Assembly: GCA_004369085.1 (NCBI GenBank) | Contig: ML210237.1 | Location: 1 to 64,000, forward strand | Source of the DNA: Coprinopsis marcescibilis | Lineage: Eukaryota; Basidiomycota; Agaricomycetes; Agaricales; Psathyrellaceae | Reading direction: 5' to 3' | DNA length: 64,000 nucleotides | Shown here: in pieces, positions 35,301-50,101 of the stretch | Position numbering within the stretch: position 1 is the first letter of the stretch | Layout of the letters: each line of letters opens with the position of its first letter | Position numbers and translations under genes: made by a program | The notes under the pieces: generated by a model | Told to the model about the DNA's origin: nothing | Databases searched by the model: none | Seen by the model: the letters and a program-made list of their open reading frames with translations, nothing else

Positions 35301-35518
35301 GAAGATATTGACCTGGCTGGTGGTCGTAGTGGAGAACGAAGAGGGACGACGGGTGGCCTAGAGAGGGAAAGCACGACTTGGGTGCTGGTCGTCGTCGTAG
35401 TGGCCGTCGTCGTCGTGGCTTGGTCGCTGGTCGTCGTCGGAGCTGGGGGTTGGCTGTGGGTCGTGGTTAGAGTCTCGGCTGGCACGAGGTCTGAACGAGG
35501 CATATCCACAGTGGCCAT
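32336..35518 (-). CDS. RhoGEF (DH) - BAR - SH3 protein, Tuba-like
   Basis: Three exons (35518-34909, 34870-34590, 34531-32336) encode 1028 residues. After a disordered Ser/Thr-rich N-terminus, the DH domain starts at KRQHALHELLSSERAYASDL and contains LLIKPVQRLLKYPLLLS, the signature helix of Dbl-type exchange factors. A Ser/Pro loop of about 50 residues interrupts the DH domain after its first helix. A BAR domain follows (about residues 440-680, with LELLHRGMAISVRRLADIQ), then a long disordered Ser/Arg-rich region and a C-terminal SH3 domain (VSYFSFPFFALREGDLYEV, then VGWALASFLEP). The combination suggests a GEF for Cdc42/Rho GTPases at curved membranes, as animal DNMBP/Tuba does. There is no PH domain; BAR replaces it, as in Tuba. 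The first intron is only 39 bases as read, so that junction is the weak point. Confidence 0.85.
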
Positions 35519-35852
35519 TGCAAGGTGATAACGATAGCTTCTACATTAACTGTCAGAACAAACTTTTATCCATCCACTTTTCATACAATAAGCAACGCAC
35601 TGGTATCCACAAGCCCCAGCCGTCGTTGCAGAGCCAGCACAAGGACCTGTGCACGACGGACAGAGATATTAGATCCCACCAACGTCGCCTTCTGTCATGT
35701 GCCTCTTACTGTTTCTCCGTATGGACCTCAGGTTTCCATACGCTCCATGTGTTTCTCAAGATTCTCCAACCATTCCCCGTAATCTTAATGAAATAAATTA
35801 TACTATGTACCCAGTCCCAGGTTAATATGTATCCAACGGTAGAATAGATTAA
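35519..35852. other. Short intergenic region
   Basis: The region lies between the start of the RhoGEF gene and the end of the Pmr1-type gene, both on the minus strand. It should hold the RhoGEF promoter and the Pmr1 3' untranslated region. No other gene or element was recognised. Confidence 0.35.
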
Positions 35853-39667
<3,815 letters not shown>

Positions 39668-40156
39668 TGGAGCCCACGGTTGTTGTTATTGCGGTCGCTA
39701 ATATGATTTGACGCTGAAGAAGGATGTTATATGTGAGACCTGCCCAAGATGTCGGGGTGTTCCGAGAGCATACAGAATGCTTAGAGGAGGATACAGCGCC
39801 CAATAAGAGAAAATCTCCGTCGTCGACGACGCGGTGGACGTTGAGATCGCGGAGGGATGACTGGTATGCCAGTTGGTGATTGAGGTCGGACTGGTAACAC
39901 GTCGAGTGTTTGGTTGCACGGCCACTCCCAAACATCTGCTCGACACAGACACCGACTGGCATAGCCTTCCAATATCACTTGCTATTTCTCCGAATGCGCA
40001 GGCACAGAATCAAAAGTCTTTGTCTTTATTATATGTACCTTTCCAGTCTTCTCCCAATCTAATTAACATTCCTCGGTTGCGCGGACCGTCGGAGAAATAC
40101 ATCTCGTTAAATACCCTTCGTTCACCTGACAGAATCCATTCTTCTTGTCACTCAGC
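39668..40156. promoter_or_regulatory. Shared upstream region of Pmr1-type and aldo-keto reductase genes
   Basis: This 489-base gap lies between two divergent start codons. It contains small frames on both strands without recognisable products and a TATTATATG run near 40027 that could serve the aldo-keto reductase gene. No specific operator was identified. Confidence 0.4.
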
Positions 40157-41440
40157 ATGTCCTTCGGAAAGATTTTGCACCTGGCCGATGGTACGCCCAT
40201 CCCTCAAATCGGTTTGGGAACCTGGCTTTCAAAGCCCAACGAAGTAGAGTCTTCGGTATGTGGTCCAGCAGAGCAACGGCAGAGAGTTGACAAGGCGTCA
40301 GGTGGAGATTGCCGTCAAGAATGGCTATCGCCACCTCGATCTCGCACGGGTCTACGAGAACCAGGATGAGGTCGGCAGAGCTCTCAAGAAGGTCATTCCC
40401 TCCGTGGTGAAGCGCGAGGAGTTGTTCATCACGAGTAAATTGTGGAATGACTCGCACCAACCTGAGCTCGTCGAAAAGGCACTTGACGAGACCTTGGAGC
40501 AACTTGGGTTAGAGTACCTGGATTTATACCGTGAGTCCTTTTGTTCTCGGAACGGGAAATCCCTTACCACTCGAACAGTTATCCACTGGCCGGTATCCTT
40601 CCCCCCGGGCCGGGGCCTGTTCCCTCTCAATCCCAAGGATTCGGAAGAAGTCGACATTGACGATAGCACAAGCCTAGTGGACACATGGAAAGCGATGATC
40701 AAGCTTCCGAAGACCAAGGTATGTTTCCATACGGTGCTGCGAGGACTGGAGAGCTTAAGAAGGATTGGCAGGTTCGCAATGTGGGAGTGTCCAACTTTAC
40801 TATTGAACATCTTGAGGGAATCATCGAAGCTACCGGAGTGGTTCCGGTGAGCTTGCATAGCCAGCTAAGATTCTAAGCCTCGCAAGTTGACATTGCGAGT
40901 CCACAGGCGGTTAACCAAGTCGAGGCCCACCCACTCCTGCCACAGGATGATCTCGTCGCGTACGCTAAAGAGAAGAACATCCACATTACCGCGTACAGCC
41001 CGTTGGGAAACAACCGTGTGTCCTGTGTGCATTTTGCTCAACAGGGATGATAACATGCGAACAGTGATTAACAAGCCCAGGCTTACTGACGACCCAGTTG
41101 TCCAAGAGATCGCAACCAAGCTGAAAGGCACAACCGCACAAGTCTTGGTTGCTTGGGGGGCGTACCGCGGATACTCTGTGATCCCCAAGAGTGTCCAAGA
41201 GACCCGTATCAAATCAAACTTCCAGCAGGTGGAACTTTCAAAGGAAGACTACGAACAGATCACGGCTTTGGGAGCAGGTGCAGGCAGAACCAGGTACGAC
41301 CAACAGACCAAAATGATATCGAATACTGACATGTCGACAGATTCAATGCGCCAATTGTGTCGCACAAGCCAGTGTGGAACATCAACCTGTTCGACGAAGA
41401 GGAAGAGAAGGGAGCAGCGCATAAAGTTATTGTCGGATAG
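40157..41440 (+). CDS. Aldo-keto reductase
   Basis: Seven exons (40157-40255, 40302-40530, 40579-40718, 40772-40846, 40907-41015, 41065-41293, 41341-41440) encode 326 residues, normal for the family. The catalytic tetrad is visible: Asp and Tyr in [11 protein letters not shown], Lys in FITSKLWND and His in YLIHWPV. Other signatures are [37 protein letters not shown] and the NADPH-binding [14 protein letters not shown]. The enzyme reduces aldehydes or ketones with NADPH in the cytosol; sequence alone does not reveal the substrate, but the pattern is close to fungal glycerol, xylose and general aldehyde reductases. The exon order, phase and stop are all consistent. Confidence 0.92.
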
Positions 41441-41772
41441 AATTTGGCGAATGCAAATATTTGTGAATGGTCCGTGCACCCTGGGCGTGTATATAAGCAA
41501 GGCAGGCAGGACATGAACAACTCATACTTACCTTGATGGCATAGCTCCCTTCAAGTACCCGGAGTTGTGGGTTGTGGAAGCTCTCCATAGCACGGCGACC
41601 CTGTCCCCAGAGAGCCTCTGCAACTTGTATGGGGTATTCCTCATGCACCGTCTCAATATTTTCCTGTCCCGTTTCGGCCACTCGGCTGGGCGGGCTCTTT
41701 TTTTTGGCCCTTTTCCTCTCCTAACCCTAACCCTATGTATCATACTGCCATAAATTAAATCATCCAAGTATT
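41441..41772. other. Convergent intergenic region with telomere-like repeat
   Basis: The 3' ends of the aldo-keto reductase and phospholipase B genes face each other here. At 41722-41734 two copies of the telomere-type unit (taaccc) occur in tandem. Otherwise nothing was recognised. Confidence 0.45.
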
Positions 41773-44280
41773 CTATTTCTTGGTCCCAAAATCATCCAGT
41801 CCATATGAGCTCGGTGCTAGAAACAACGTCTCGTTATCGTCCAGTTGGTCACGCACGGCTTGGTATTTCTGTTCCCTGCGCTTCTTCCACCACATCCTAG
41901 AACCCCAGTTCAGCCAACACTCGAAACTTGTCCTCGAGAAACACTTACAATCCGAATACGAACAGCGCAATGAACGCAACCAGTCCAATCAAACCGCCGA
42001 CTAGTCCAAACTTGTTTCTCGACAGGAATGATCCAAGCCTGTCCAAACCCTGGGGATCCGGATCCACAAACGCAAGCTTTCGTTTGGGAGGCAGTTGCGA
42101 CTTGTTCGGGGGCGACTGTGGATCGTAGCAATATCTCCTAAAGCAAGCAGTGCACCGCTCAGAACGTGGTACCTCGGGAGTCACTTTGAAACGGGCACGG
42201 TCAATGGCCGCACACTGCAGGCAAATGCCCCATTCAGGATCCGGGTCAGCGCTGCTGGTGAACCCAGATAGGAGGTTTCTGTGAATCTGATCAAACAGCA
42301 TTCGTGAGTGCTTAATGGTATATCGAAGCTGGAATGTGGGAGAACTGGGGACGCAAGGTTATTACATATCTCCCCACTGAATGCCAACCACTCACTTGGC
42401 CACAGAGTCGCTTCCATCGTTCGGAGGTGCGTTTGGAAGTGAAATGACAATTGGATACTCGATTGGCTGCGGTGGATCACACCCAAAGAATGCTGGCCTT
42501 GCGTTGAGGCCTGTGTCGATAAAGTCCTGTGCTGTAGTTGGGATCGGTGGGAACTTCTGGTGTGTGACTCGCAGCAGTGAATCGTGTCTAGCCTTTGTCG
42601 TGATAAAGGCAGTTCCGCTGTACATGGAACGAAGACGTCAGCAATGTGTGCGTGTACACAGACTTGCAGTTCCATACTTTGGCCAATTCAACCCTGGGAT
42701 ATCTGCACTGCCCTCTGCAACAACGACTACGTCGACTCCTCTGGCCTTTACAAACAATGGTCCGTAGGGGATATTCTCTTGATTAGAAGAGCCATCAAGA
42801 AGTTCTAGCCATGTCGCATTGCTGTCGTGATAGAGGCCCGACCTTATGCCTTGGAATGGGTTCGGCCAATTGGCGACATCATCTCCCCGCGTTCGGATAT
42901 CTCGCAACTGTCGACCTGCAATATGCGACAACCCAGTGGCATCATTTTGTGAAAACCCTCCAATGGCTGTTCTGCCGAAATCAAGTCCTTGCTAAAGGAG
43001 TCGGTCAGCATCTGTTAATGTGTTTAGGACGTTCGCGTACGTTGAACAGACTCGCACTGGTTCCCATTATAAAGCCAGCTTGGTCAAATCCAGCCACGCA
43101 AGCCGAACCATTATCAGGCCGCATGTTGTTAAGACGTGTTCCGGCATACGTCAGGTTCATCCCTGCAGAGAGCATTGGATCGTAAGACCCTATCTCGAGA
43201 GGTGTAATCTGATGGACAAGCCTCAGCAATCAGACACGGAACGTCTCCAAGAGATGCTTACCTCGTACACGACCGCCTCGAGCTCAAGAATTCCATCTGA
43301 TGTGGATCCAGACGGGCGAGAATTGGCAACAATCATTGGAAACGGGACTTGCAGCTCCTTGAACACACGGAGTTCTGGAATTTTCGACCAGAGCTGGCCC
43401 GCCCCATGAGAGGTATCGTTCGTGAAAAAGTCACCACGGCTTGTGTGGTTCAAAAAGTGGTAGGAGATCATACGGGACCAAGGGTCCGTCAGGCTGGTGT
43501 CGCTAGAGAATTGGTTGGAGATTTGAAAGTCCTGGAATAGTAGTATACGTACATGCCCGCATCGCCCTTTGCCTTCACACTCCATAGGATGCTCCCAAAG
43601 TAATCCTGATTCGCCTGGGTTAAGATGTTGTTGCCGTCTGGAAGGACAAGGGAAAGGTCGAGCATCCAGCCGCTCAACCCGTTGTTCCCAAAGACAAGGT
43701 CGTTGATATTCGGCCACTCGTTGAATAAGAGGGAACCCGTCACCCAAGAGCCACCTGCACGGCGAGGATGATCAGACCTGTATGCTTCGATGTGTATAGT
43801 CACCTTACCTGACAGCCCAGTTATGTATGAGGCCACTTGAAGTAACCCTCCTGTGCCTGCGGCTTTGGCAGTGTCGTTCCGCGAATCAATTGCATTGAGG
43901 CACGCAGCACCAAACTGTGCTGCCCGCAGACCACCGCCTGGAAGTGCAATCCCGACTTTGGGAAAGTTGCCTTCGAATGCAGAAAGGTCGTATCCCAGTG
44001 CTGAACCGTCGCTGAGCCAATTGGCCCATTCGGTTGGGAGCACGGTGGTTGCTCTGGCTTCGACATATGCAACCTCGTCTCTATGTAGATCTTGGTCCTC
44101 TGGGTCAATCTGACGGATTAGGGGGTTGGTGGATATGTCTGGACATTCTACGTTGACAAAGGGTGCATAGTCTGTCACTGCGCGCTGTTGGATGATTGGA
44201 AGCCTTTGGCTGTGGGTGAACTGCGATATTTGTAGAAGAATGAGAGCGATGAGACACGGAGGCAGCAACCTCCTCTGCAT
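41773..44280 (-). CDS. PLB1: Lysophospholipase / phospholipase B, membrane-anchored
   Basis: Eight exons (44280-43809, 43754-43553, 43502-43262, 43208-43041, 42991-42678, 42617-42396, 42344-41949, 41896-41773) encode 712 residues. A signal peptide is clear (MQRRLLPPCLIALILLQISQ). The catalytic domain has GIALPGGGLRAAQFGAA, the nucleophile-serine motif TGLSGGSW, SRMISYHF and the Asp region VDVVVVAEGSAD, the arrangement of fungal phospholipase B. A Cys-rich end (WGICLQCAAIDRAR and CTACFRRYC) follows, then a transmembrane segment (GLVGGLIGLVAFIALFVF) and a 39-residue basic then acidic tail. The enzyme removes acyl chains from phospholipids and lysophospholipids outside the cell or in the secretory route. 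Most yeast members end in a GPI signal; here the sequence continues past the hydrophobic segment, so a type I membrane protein is predicted. Confidence 0.9.
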
Positions 44281-44694
44281 GGTGACGACCTCGCTTATGA
44301 GATTTCTGTGGGTAGGAGGTTGAGGTAGAGAGACGCGTATATCACGGAGAAGCAAAGACCTTGAGCTTGTTGCGCAGCCATTTGACGTTCGACCACAATA
44401 ACACCGTTTCCCATTGAGGCCGTGTCAATCCATCACAGTTGTCACCATCGTGTTGGACATTTTTCCCGTAAGTGACACAGCGGTGCTGTAAATCTGCGAG
44501 GCTATTCATATGTGGATCGGACAACCATAGTTTAACTTGCCAAGCTTCAAGCTTCAATCCTTTAAGAGCTTCCGATAGCTCCGGTGGGATGAATAGTCAT
44601 TCGAAATAACATGCAATCAATTCCGTTCAGGCAGTAACATCCCATTACATGTACAGGGTAACAAAGGTTCAAAAAGCAGAATATACATTGTCAA
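44281..44694. other. Intergenic region
   Basis: This lies upstream of the phospholipase B gene and downstream of the Rad23 gene, both on the minus strand. It should hold the phospholipase promoter. No other gene or site was recognised. Confidence 0.35.
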
Positions 44695-46153
44695 TTAGTC
44701 TTCGTCGTCAAGGATGTGCTCGAACAAGTAGTTGGCGGCGAGTTCTTCGTTCTTGTCGCAGATTAAATACGCCTGCAACACTTGCTGTTGCGTGAAACCG
44801 AGCGCTTGCAGCTGAGTTCACCAATCAGCACAGGGGGTTATTTCACAAATACAAGTCGAACATACCCTCTCTACGACTGCTCTCTCTTCGGGGTTGAGTT
44901 CGATCACATGAGCTCCCGGTGGAACTCCTCCCTCGTCACCAAACTCGACACCGAGAAGGTTGGCAAGTAATGAAGGATCCTGTTGAACCATCTGGGCGAT
45001 TTGGGGATTGGCGGTAGCAAGTTGGTGCAGGAGAACTTGTGCCTGTTCGGGATTGCTCTGCATTGCCTGACGAAGTTCCTGGATCTGTGGGCTGTTCCTC
45101 AAAGCTTCGATGTTAATTCTTCCGGGTCCGAGAGCTGGGCCTCCACCCTGTTGGGTCTGCTGCTGTTGTTGTTGCGCAAGCTGGAAAGTCAAAGATTAAT
45201 CAACGCTGACCAAAATGTCTGAACAAAATGTACCTGGAAGAGGTTCTGCGGCTGGCCTGTAGGTGCAGCAGCGGGAGCGGAAGCTGCCGGCTGTTCTGCC
45301 GGTGTTGCGCCAGGAGCAGGAGCAGTAGGAGCGTTGGCCTCTTGTTCGAGATACGCTGGGATTCCCTGCCACAGAGTTAGAATGAGTGCCAGGTATGTGA
45401 AACAATAGGGCACACATTCATCAAGTAGTCAACAGCCCGGTCGGGGTTATTGAAGCTTGCTCTCATGGCACGGGTGACTTGTTCACGAGGGAAACCCATC
45501 TCCATGAGGTTAGTGATTGCGTTCTGGAGAGCAGGCCCGGCCAAGAAACTCCCGGCACTGAATCCGTCAGAGCTTGAAGGTGCGGCGGGGGCATCTGCGG
45601 GGGTCGCTTCCGGAGTGGGAGCAGCAGCAGCAGCAGCAGCAGCAGGGGCAGCAGCAGGGGCAGGCTCAGGTGCTGCAACTGGGGCTGGAGCTGGAGTAAC
45701 GGCGGGAGCAACCGAAACAGCCGGGGCAGGAGCAGGAGCAGCTGTACTTGTTGAAGGCGTCGGTGCGAAAGTTGGCTTGGGCTAGAGGAAACTGTTTAGC
45801 GTTGAGCAACATTTAACAGCAACTTTGGCGCGCCTTTGCGACCATGAGGACGAAGAAGTCTTTCTCCTTAATCCCGCAAGATTCGACTGTCTTATCATCG
45901 GTCAAGATTTTGCCTAGGAATAATCAGGCAGCTGCTTATGAGAACACACAAAACCACAATACCCGAGTAGATTATCTTTTGGGTAGCAGCGGCATGACCA
46001 TGGGCCTCCTCGATCTTCCTCTTCACGGTGCCGATGTCGTCACTGAGTTCAGCATCGATCTAGGTTTCCCGTTGTCAGATTCGACTGCTTCGAGTGGAGA
46101 TGTTTACAGACCTGGTAGACCTTCTGCTGTGTGGTCTTTATTGTGATCTTCAT
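44695..46153 (-). CDS. RAD23: Rad23, ubiquitin-receptor for DNA repair and proteasome delivery
   Basis: Seven exons (46153-46112, 46059-45963, 45913-45834, 45781-45416, 45365-45234, 45180-44866, 44811-44695) encode 382 residues. Domains in order: N-terminal ubiquitin-like domain ([14 protein letters not shown], then [15 protein letters not shown]), Ala/Pro-rich linker with an eleven-Ala run, UBA1 ([20 protein letters not shown]), a Gln-rich linker, the XPC/Rad4-binding domain ([20 protein letters not shown]) and C-terminal UBA2 ([20 protein letters not shown]). Rad23 stabilises Rad4 for nucleotide excision repair and carries ubiquitylated clients to the proteasome. The intron at 45833-45782 appears to use a GC donor, because that choice yields the canonical end of the ubiquitin-like domain. 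It diverges from the LRR gene. Confidence 0.93.
45620..45644 (-). repeat. GCA/TGC triplet repeat encoding an alanine run in Rad23
   Basis: Tandem gca triplets on the plus strand, flanked by similar imperfect units, encode the Ala-rich linker on the minus strand. Length variation between strains is likely. Confidence 0.6.
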
Positions 46154-46407
46154 GGTGGTGGCGGTAGAGGAGAAAGCTGGTCGGACTATGCCTGCAGAGG
46201 AGACGCGTAATCTTGAAATAATTAGTTTCGCGATGATTTGTCAGCCTGCTAAGTTGGCATTGCTCCAGTGAGGCAACCTTGAGGCGCTCCTATTTCGAAT
46301 TCACCAGCTACCCTGCCACCAACCACGGACAACACTGCAATCGTAAGACTTTCTCGTCGTCGTCGTCAAGCCCCCTGCTCATTGCTAACCTGGCAGAGCG
46401 TCTACGT
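46154..46407. promoter_or_regulatory. Shared upstream region of Rad23 and LRR genes
   Basis: A 254-base gap separates the two divergent start codons. It includes a TCG-rich tract (about 46352-46366). No defined element was recognised. Confidence 0.35.
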
Positions 46408-48570
46408 ATGGAGCCAGAGAAGGGAGACGACTATCTGCGACGATTAGCTGGTTTCATTCGCGACAATGAAAGGGGTCTGGCCGAGGCAGGGGCGTCGCGA
46501 CGTCGAAGAGTCCAGGCATCCCAGCCCACAACTGACCTTAGTTCTTATCTCAATCCATTGTCGTGGCTAGGTCTCGACACGTCTGCGAGCGCCACGTCCA
46601 AACCAACAACCCTCATAACCGATACCCACCACCTTTTCTACGTCCTGATGCGCTTGGAGGGCCTGGGGTACGATATAGGAACGTTGGACGTCCACATCGA
46701 GAGTCCATCTCGGCCCATGAGCTACGTTAACATATTCACGCCTCCAGACAAGTCCGACGTCCTTTCGCTGGCTTCTATCCGCTCCTCTTTATCGGCCGTG
46801 TCCAAGTTGTCTCTCGGAGCTAGCTGGTGGTCGAAGACAGAACCACAAAGCATTGAACTCGACCTCAAATATATCTACAGTAGCTTCACCAAGCTACCGG
46901 CTTTGATCATTCGTTCACCGACCAAATCCGCTATCGCTGAACTCTTGGCCGACCCTCCCGGTCAGAATGCTCTTCCGCTCGACGCTTTCAAGAACCTACA
47001 GAATCTTCAATGCCTTGACATTGATCCGAGGACGCTACTTGGCTGGGACAGGCTCTCAGAGTCTTTGCGGAGCTTGGTGATAAAGAGGAGCGGCCTGGAG
47101 GATATCAGCGATATCTTCATCGGCGCAGTAGTCGATGATCAGGCACGTAGGGAAGGGAGTCAGTCGCGTAGCCGTCGAAGGCGAATACCCAAGAGATACG
47201 GACAGCTTCAGGATATCCAGTCCACACCCCTTCCTGTAGCTGTCATGGAGGATGAAGCGGGAGAAAATGCTGCAGCTTCCGGACAACCCAACTCATTATC
47301 GACATCACCTTCACCACCGCCAACCCTAGGTTCACTGAAGTGGGCCTTCCTCAAGCACCTATCCTTGGCGGATAACTCCCTCACATTTATCCCTTCAGAA
47401 CCCCTATCCCACCTCACCTCCCTCATGCACCTCGATCTTTCCTCAAACCTGCTCGTATCTGTGCCGCCTGCTCTTGGCACGTTATACAATCTAATTTCGC
47501 TTAATCTATCCGACAATATGATCGACTCAGTGCTAGGCATATACCTCAACCTCGGATCCATACTTTCTCTCAATCTCTCGCAGAACCGACTCGAATCGCT
47601 GTGTGGGCTGGAGCGTCTTCGCGCGCTTGAACGCGTTGACTTACGTGGAAACATCGTGGAAGAAAGTGAAGAAGTTGGACGACTGGCCACCCTGCCAAAT
47701 ATATTTCAACTATGGATTGAAGGAAACCCATTCTGCGAATACGAGGAGAATTATCGGGTTGCCTGCTTTGACCTGTTCTGGAAAGAAGGCAAGACAATCA
47801 CCCTCGATGGGTCATTGCCTTCATTTTACGAAAGGCAAAGTATGCAAGCCCCCGCAGCGGCAGTTGTCCCTATACCCCAGAACAGTACCATCGCTCATTC
47901 ACCACCAGTTGTCCCAGTTGGCCAGTCACGGCTTCCCCCTTCGTCATCTCCTCATTTTGATGACCTCCCAACACCCCCATCATCAAACGCGTCTCCGCAT
48001 CTGCTTCCAACAGAAGCAAAACCCAAACCCAAACGCCGGCATCAGAAGCGGATGGTTGATCTGGGAGGGGAATCCTCGGGTACAAACACAATGGCGAGTG
48101 TACATTTGAAGACACACTCAGAGGATGTCCACAAAACATCGCGGTCGACGAAGGGTAAGAAGGTCCAGAAGGCAGGAAAGATCGAAGTTCCTGCGCCAGA
48201 GCGGGAATCTGTCCAAACAGACATCCCTGTCCCGCCATCTCAAAACCTCGGACGTCGTGCAAGGCACAGCCGATACCAAACAGAATACCAACCATCTAGT
48301 CCTCCACCGGTTGGAGAAATGGATGTAGCTCCGCTGTCGCCGTTCCCTGCTCGACAGAACTCCATAGTTACCCCTTCCTCGAAGTCCGCACTGCGGCGGG
48401 CGCGACAGAGCGCGTCAATGTATGAGCCAGCACCGAACAACACGGGGGAAGCGCCTGGCCACAGAGATGGAGCGGAGGAATATCGACGTAGAATTGAAGC
48501 GCTCAAGCAGGACATGGGGGATGGATGGCTGAAAGTGTTTAGTCAAGGAGAGTTGAAGTCACCGAGCTAA
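46408..48570 (+). CDS. Leucine-rich-repeat protein of unknown function
   Basis: A single uninterrupted exon encodes 720 residues from ATG 46408, the first ATG in a frame that opens earlier. The N-terminal 320 residues include a globular region beginning MEPEKGDDYLRRLAGFIRD. An SDS22-like leucine-rich repeat block follows (about residues 310-470): HLSLADNSLTFIPSEPLSHL, LMHLDLSSNLLVSVPPAL, LISLNLSDNMIDSVLGIYL and SLNLSQNRLESLCGLERL, capped by LWIEGNPFCEYEENYRVACF. The C-terminal 240 residues are Pro/Ser/Lys-rich and disordered. I believe it has relatives across fungi that are described only as LRR proteins, so no function is assigned; a scaffold role in signalling or polarity would be a guess. 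The complete absence of introns contrasts with nearly all neighbours. Confidence 0.8.
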   Translation: MEPEKGDDYLRRLAGFIRDNERGLAEAGASRRRRVQASQPTTDLSSYLNPLSWLGLDTSASATSKPTTLITDTHHLFYVLMRLEGLGYDIGTLDVHIESPSRPMSYVNIFTPPDKSDVLSLASIRSSLSAVSKLSLGASWWSKTEPQSIELDLKYIYSSFTKLPALIIRSPTKSAIAELLADPPGQNALPLDAFKNLQNLQCLDIDPRTLLGWDRLSESLRSLVIKRSGLEDISDIFIGAVVDDQARREGSQSRSRRRRIPKRYGQLQDIQSTPLPVAVMEDEAGENAAASGQPNSLSTSPSPPPTLGSLKWAFLKHLSLADNSLTFIPSEPLSHLTSLMHLDLSSNLLVSVPPALGTLYNLISLNLSDNMIDSVLGIYLNLGSILSLNLSQNRLESLCGLERLRALERVDLRGNIVEESEEVGRLATLPNIFQLWIEGNPFCEYEENYRVACFDLFWKEGKTITLDGSLPSFYERQSMQAPAAAVVPIPQNSTIAHSPPVVPVGQSRLPPSSSPHFDDLPTPPSSNASPHLLPTEAKPKPKRRHQKRMVDLGGESSGTNTMASVHLKTHSEDVHKTSRSTKGKKVQKAGKIEVPAPERESVQTDIPVPPSQNLGRRARHSRYQTEYQPSSPPPVGEMDVAPLSPFPARQNSIVTPSSKSALRRARQSASMYEPAPNNTGEAPGHRDGAEEYRRRIEALKQDMGDGWLKVFSQGELKSPS

Positions 48571-48774
48571 TTCATTAAGCGCTTGTAATTATAATATCAC
48601 GTGATTAGGTTTAACTGTTATTTTATTGGGTTTTGAAAATAATTGGAAATGAATTTGGTGGATTATACTACCTGACGATATCCGGTCTTGTGGCCAGTCA
48701 ATTCAGTCCTTCGCGTCGCTCCTTACTGCTGTCCAGTTCTTTCTATCTCTCAATTCTACCTTATAACTGCAAAC

Positions 48775-49591
<817 letters not shown>

Positions 49592-50101
49592 GGTCCTACG
49601 CACCGTTTCCTTATGTTACGCCCGTGGCATGCATTTCTTTCTTCTTTCCTTTGGAATCCTTTTTTTTCTCTTGTATATCTTATCCCTTTGAATACCCCTT
49701 CTTTTTACCCTCTACCTCATACTCATGACCACAAACACGTCTGCACGTATGAATCGGACGTCCTCCTCCTACATGCCTATCACTCTTTGTTCCGTAATAA
49801 AGCGGAATGTTTTGCTCCGAATCCGTTCGCTACTGGTTGTTAATATTCGGTGGACGATGCAGTTCACTGGTTAATAGAGTCCATTCAAACTCACTGTCTC
49901 TTGTTCGATACCTGAACGAAGTATGTAACGCATGTGTTTGCAACGTTACGATGGCGGCGTTACATACGAGTCTACTAGCGGCCATCTTGGTGCCTATTTG
50001 ATGTCGTGCTCATTGAGTGATCTAGCAACATCTTTTCACTTTGCGACATCCGGCCGTACTAAAATGCTGGGGTTCACGTCCCTTTTCTCCCAACCACTAC
50101 G
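49592..50101. other. Intergenic region
   Basis: The left part is a pyrimidine-rich 3' flank of the Arf gene (about 49620-49700); the right part is upstream sequence of the cysteine synthase gene. No other gene was recognised. Confidence 0.35.

Noticed and set aside
34851..35528. 225-codon plus-strand frame rich in Val and Arg
   Set aside because: Antisense to the Ser/Thr-rich N-terminus of the RhoGEF gene; the repetitive codons keep the opposite frame open.
44342..44557. 71-codon minus-strand frame upstream of phospholipase B
   Set aside because: No domain, no splice partner, and located where the phospholipase promoter should be.
45463..45711. Minus-strand Leu/Pro-rich frame in the Rad23 linker
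   Set aside because: Product of reading the GCA repeat in another frame, not a membrane protein.
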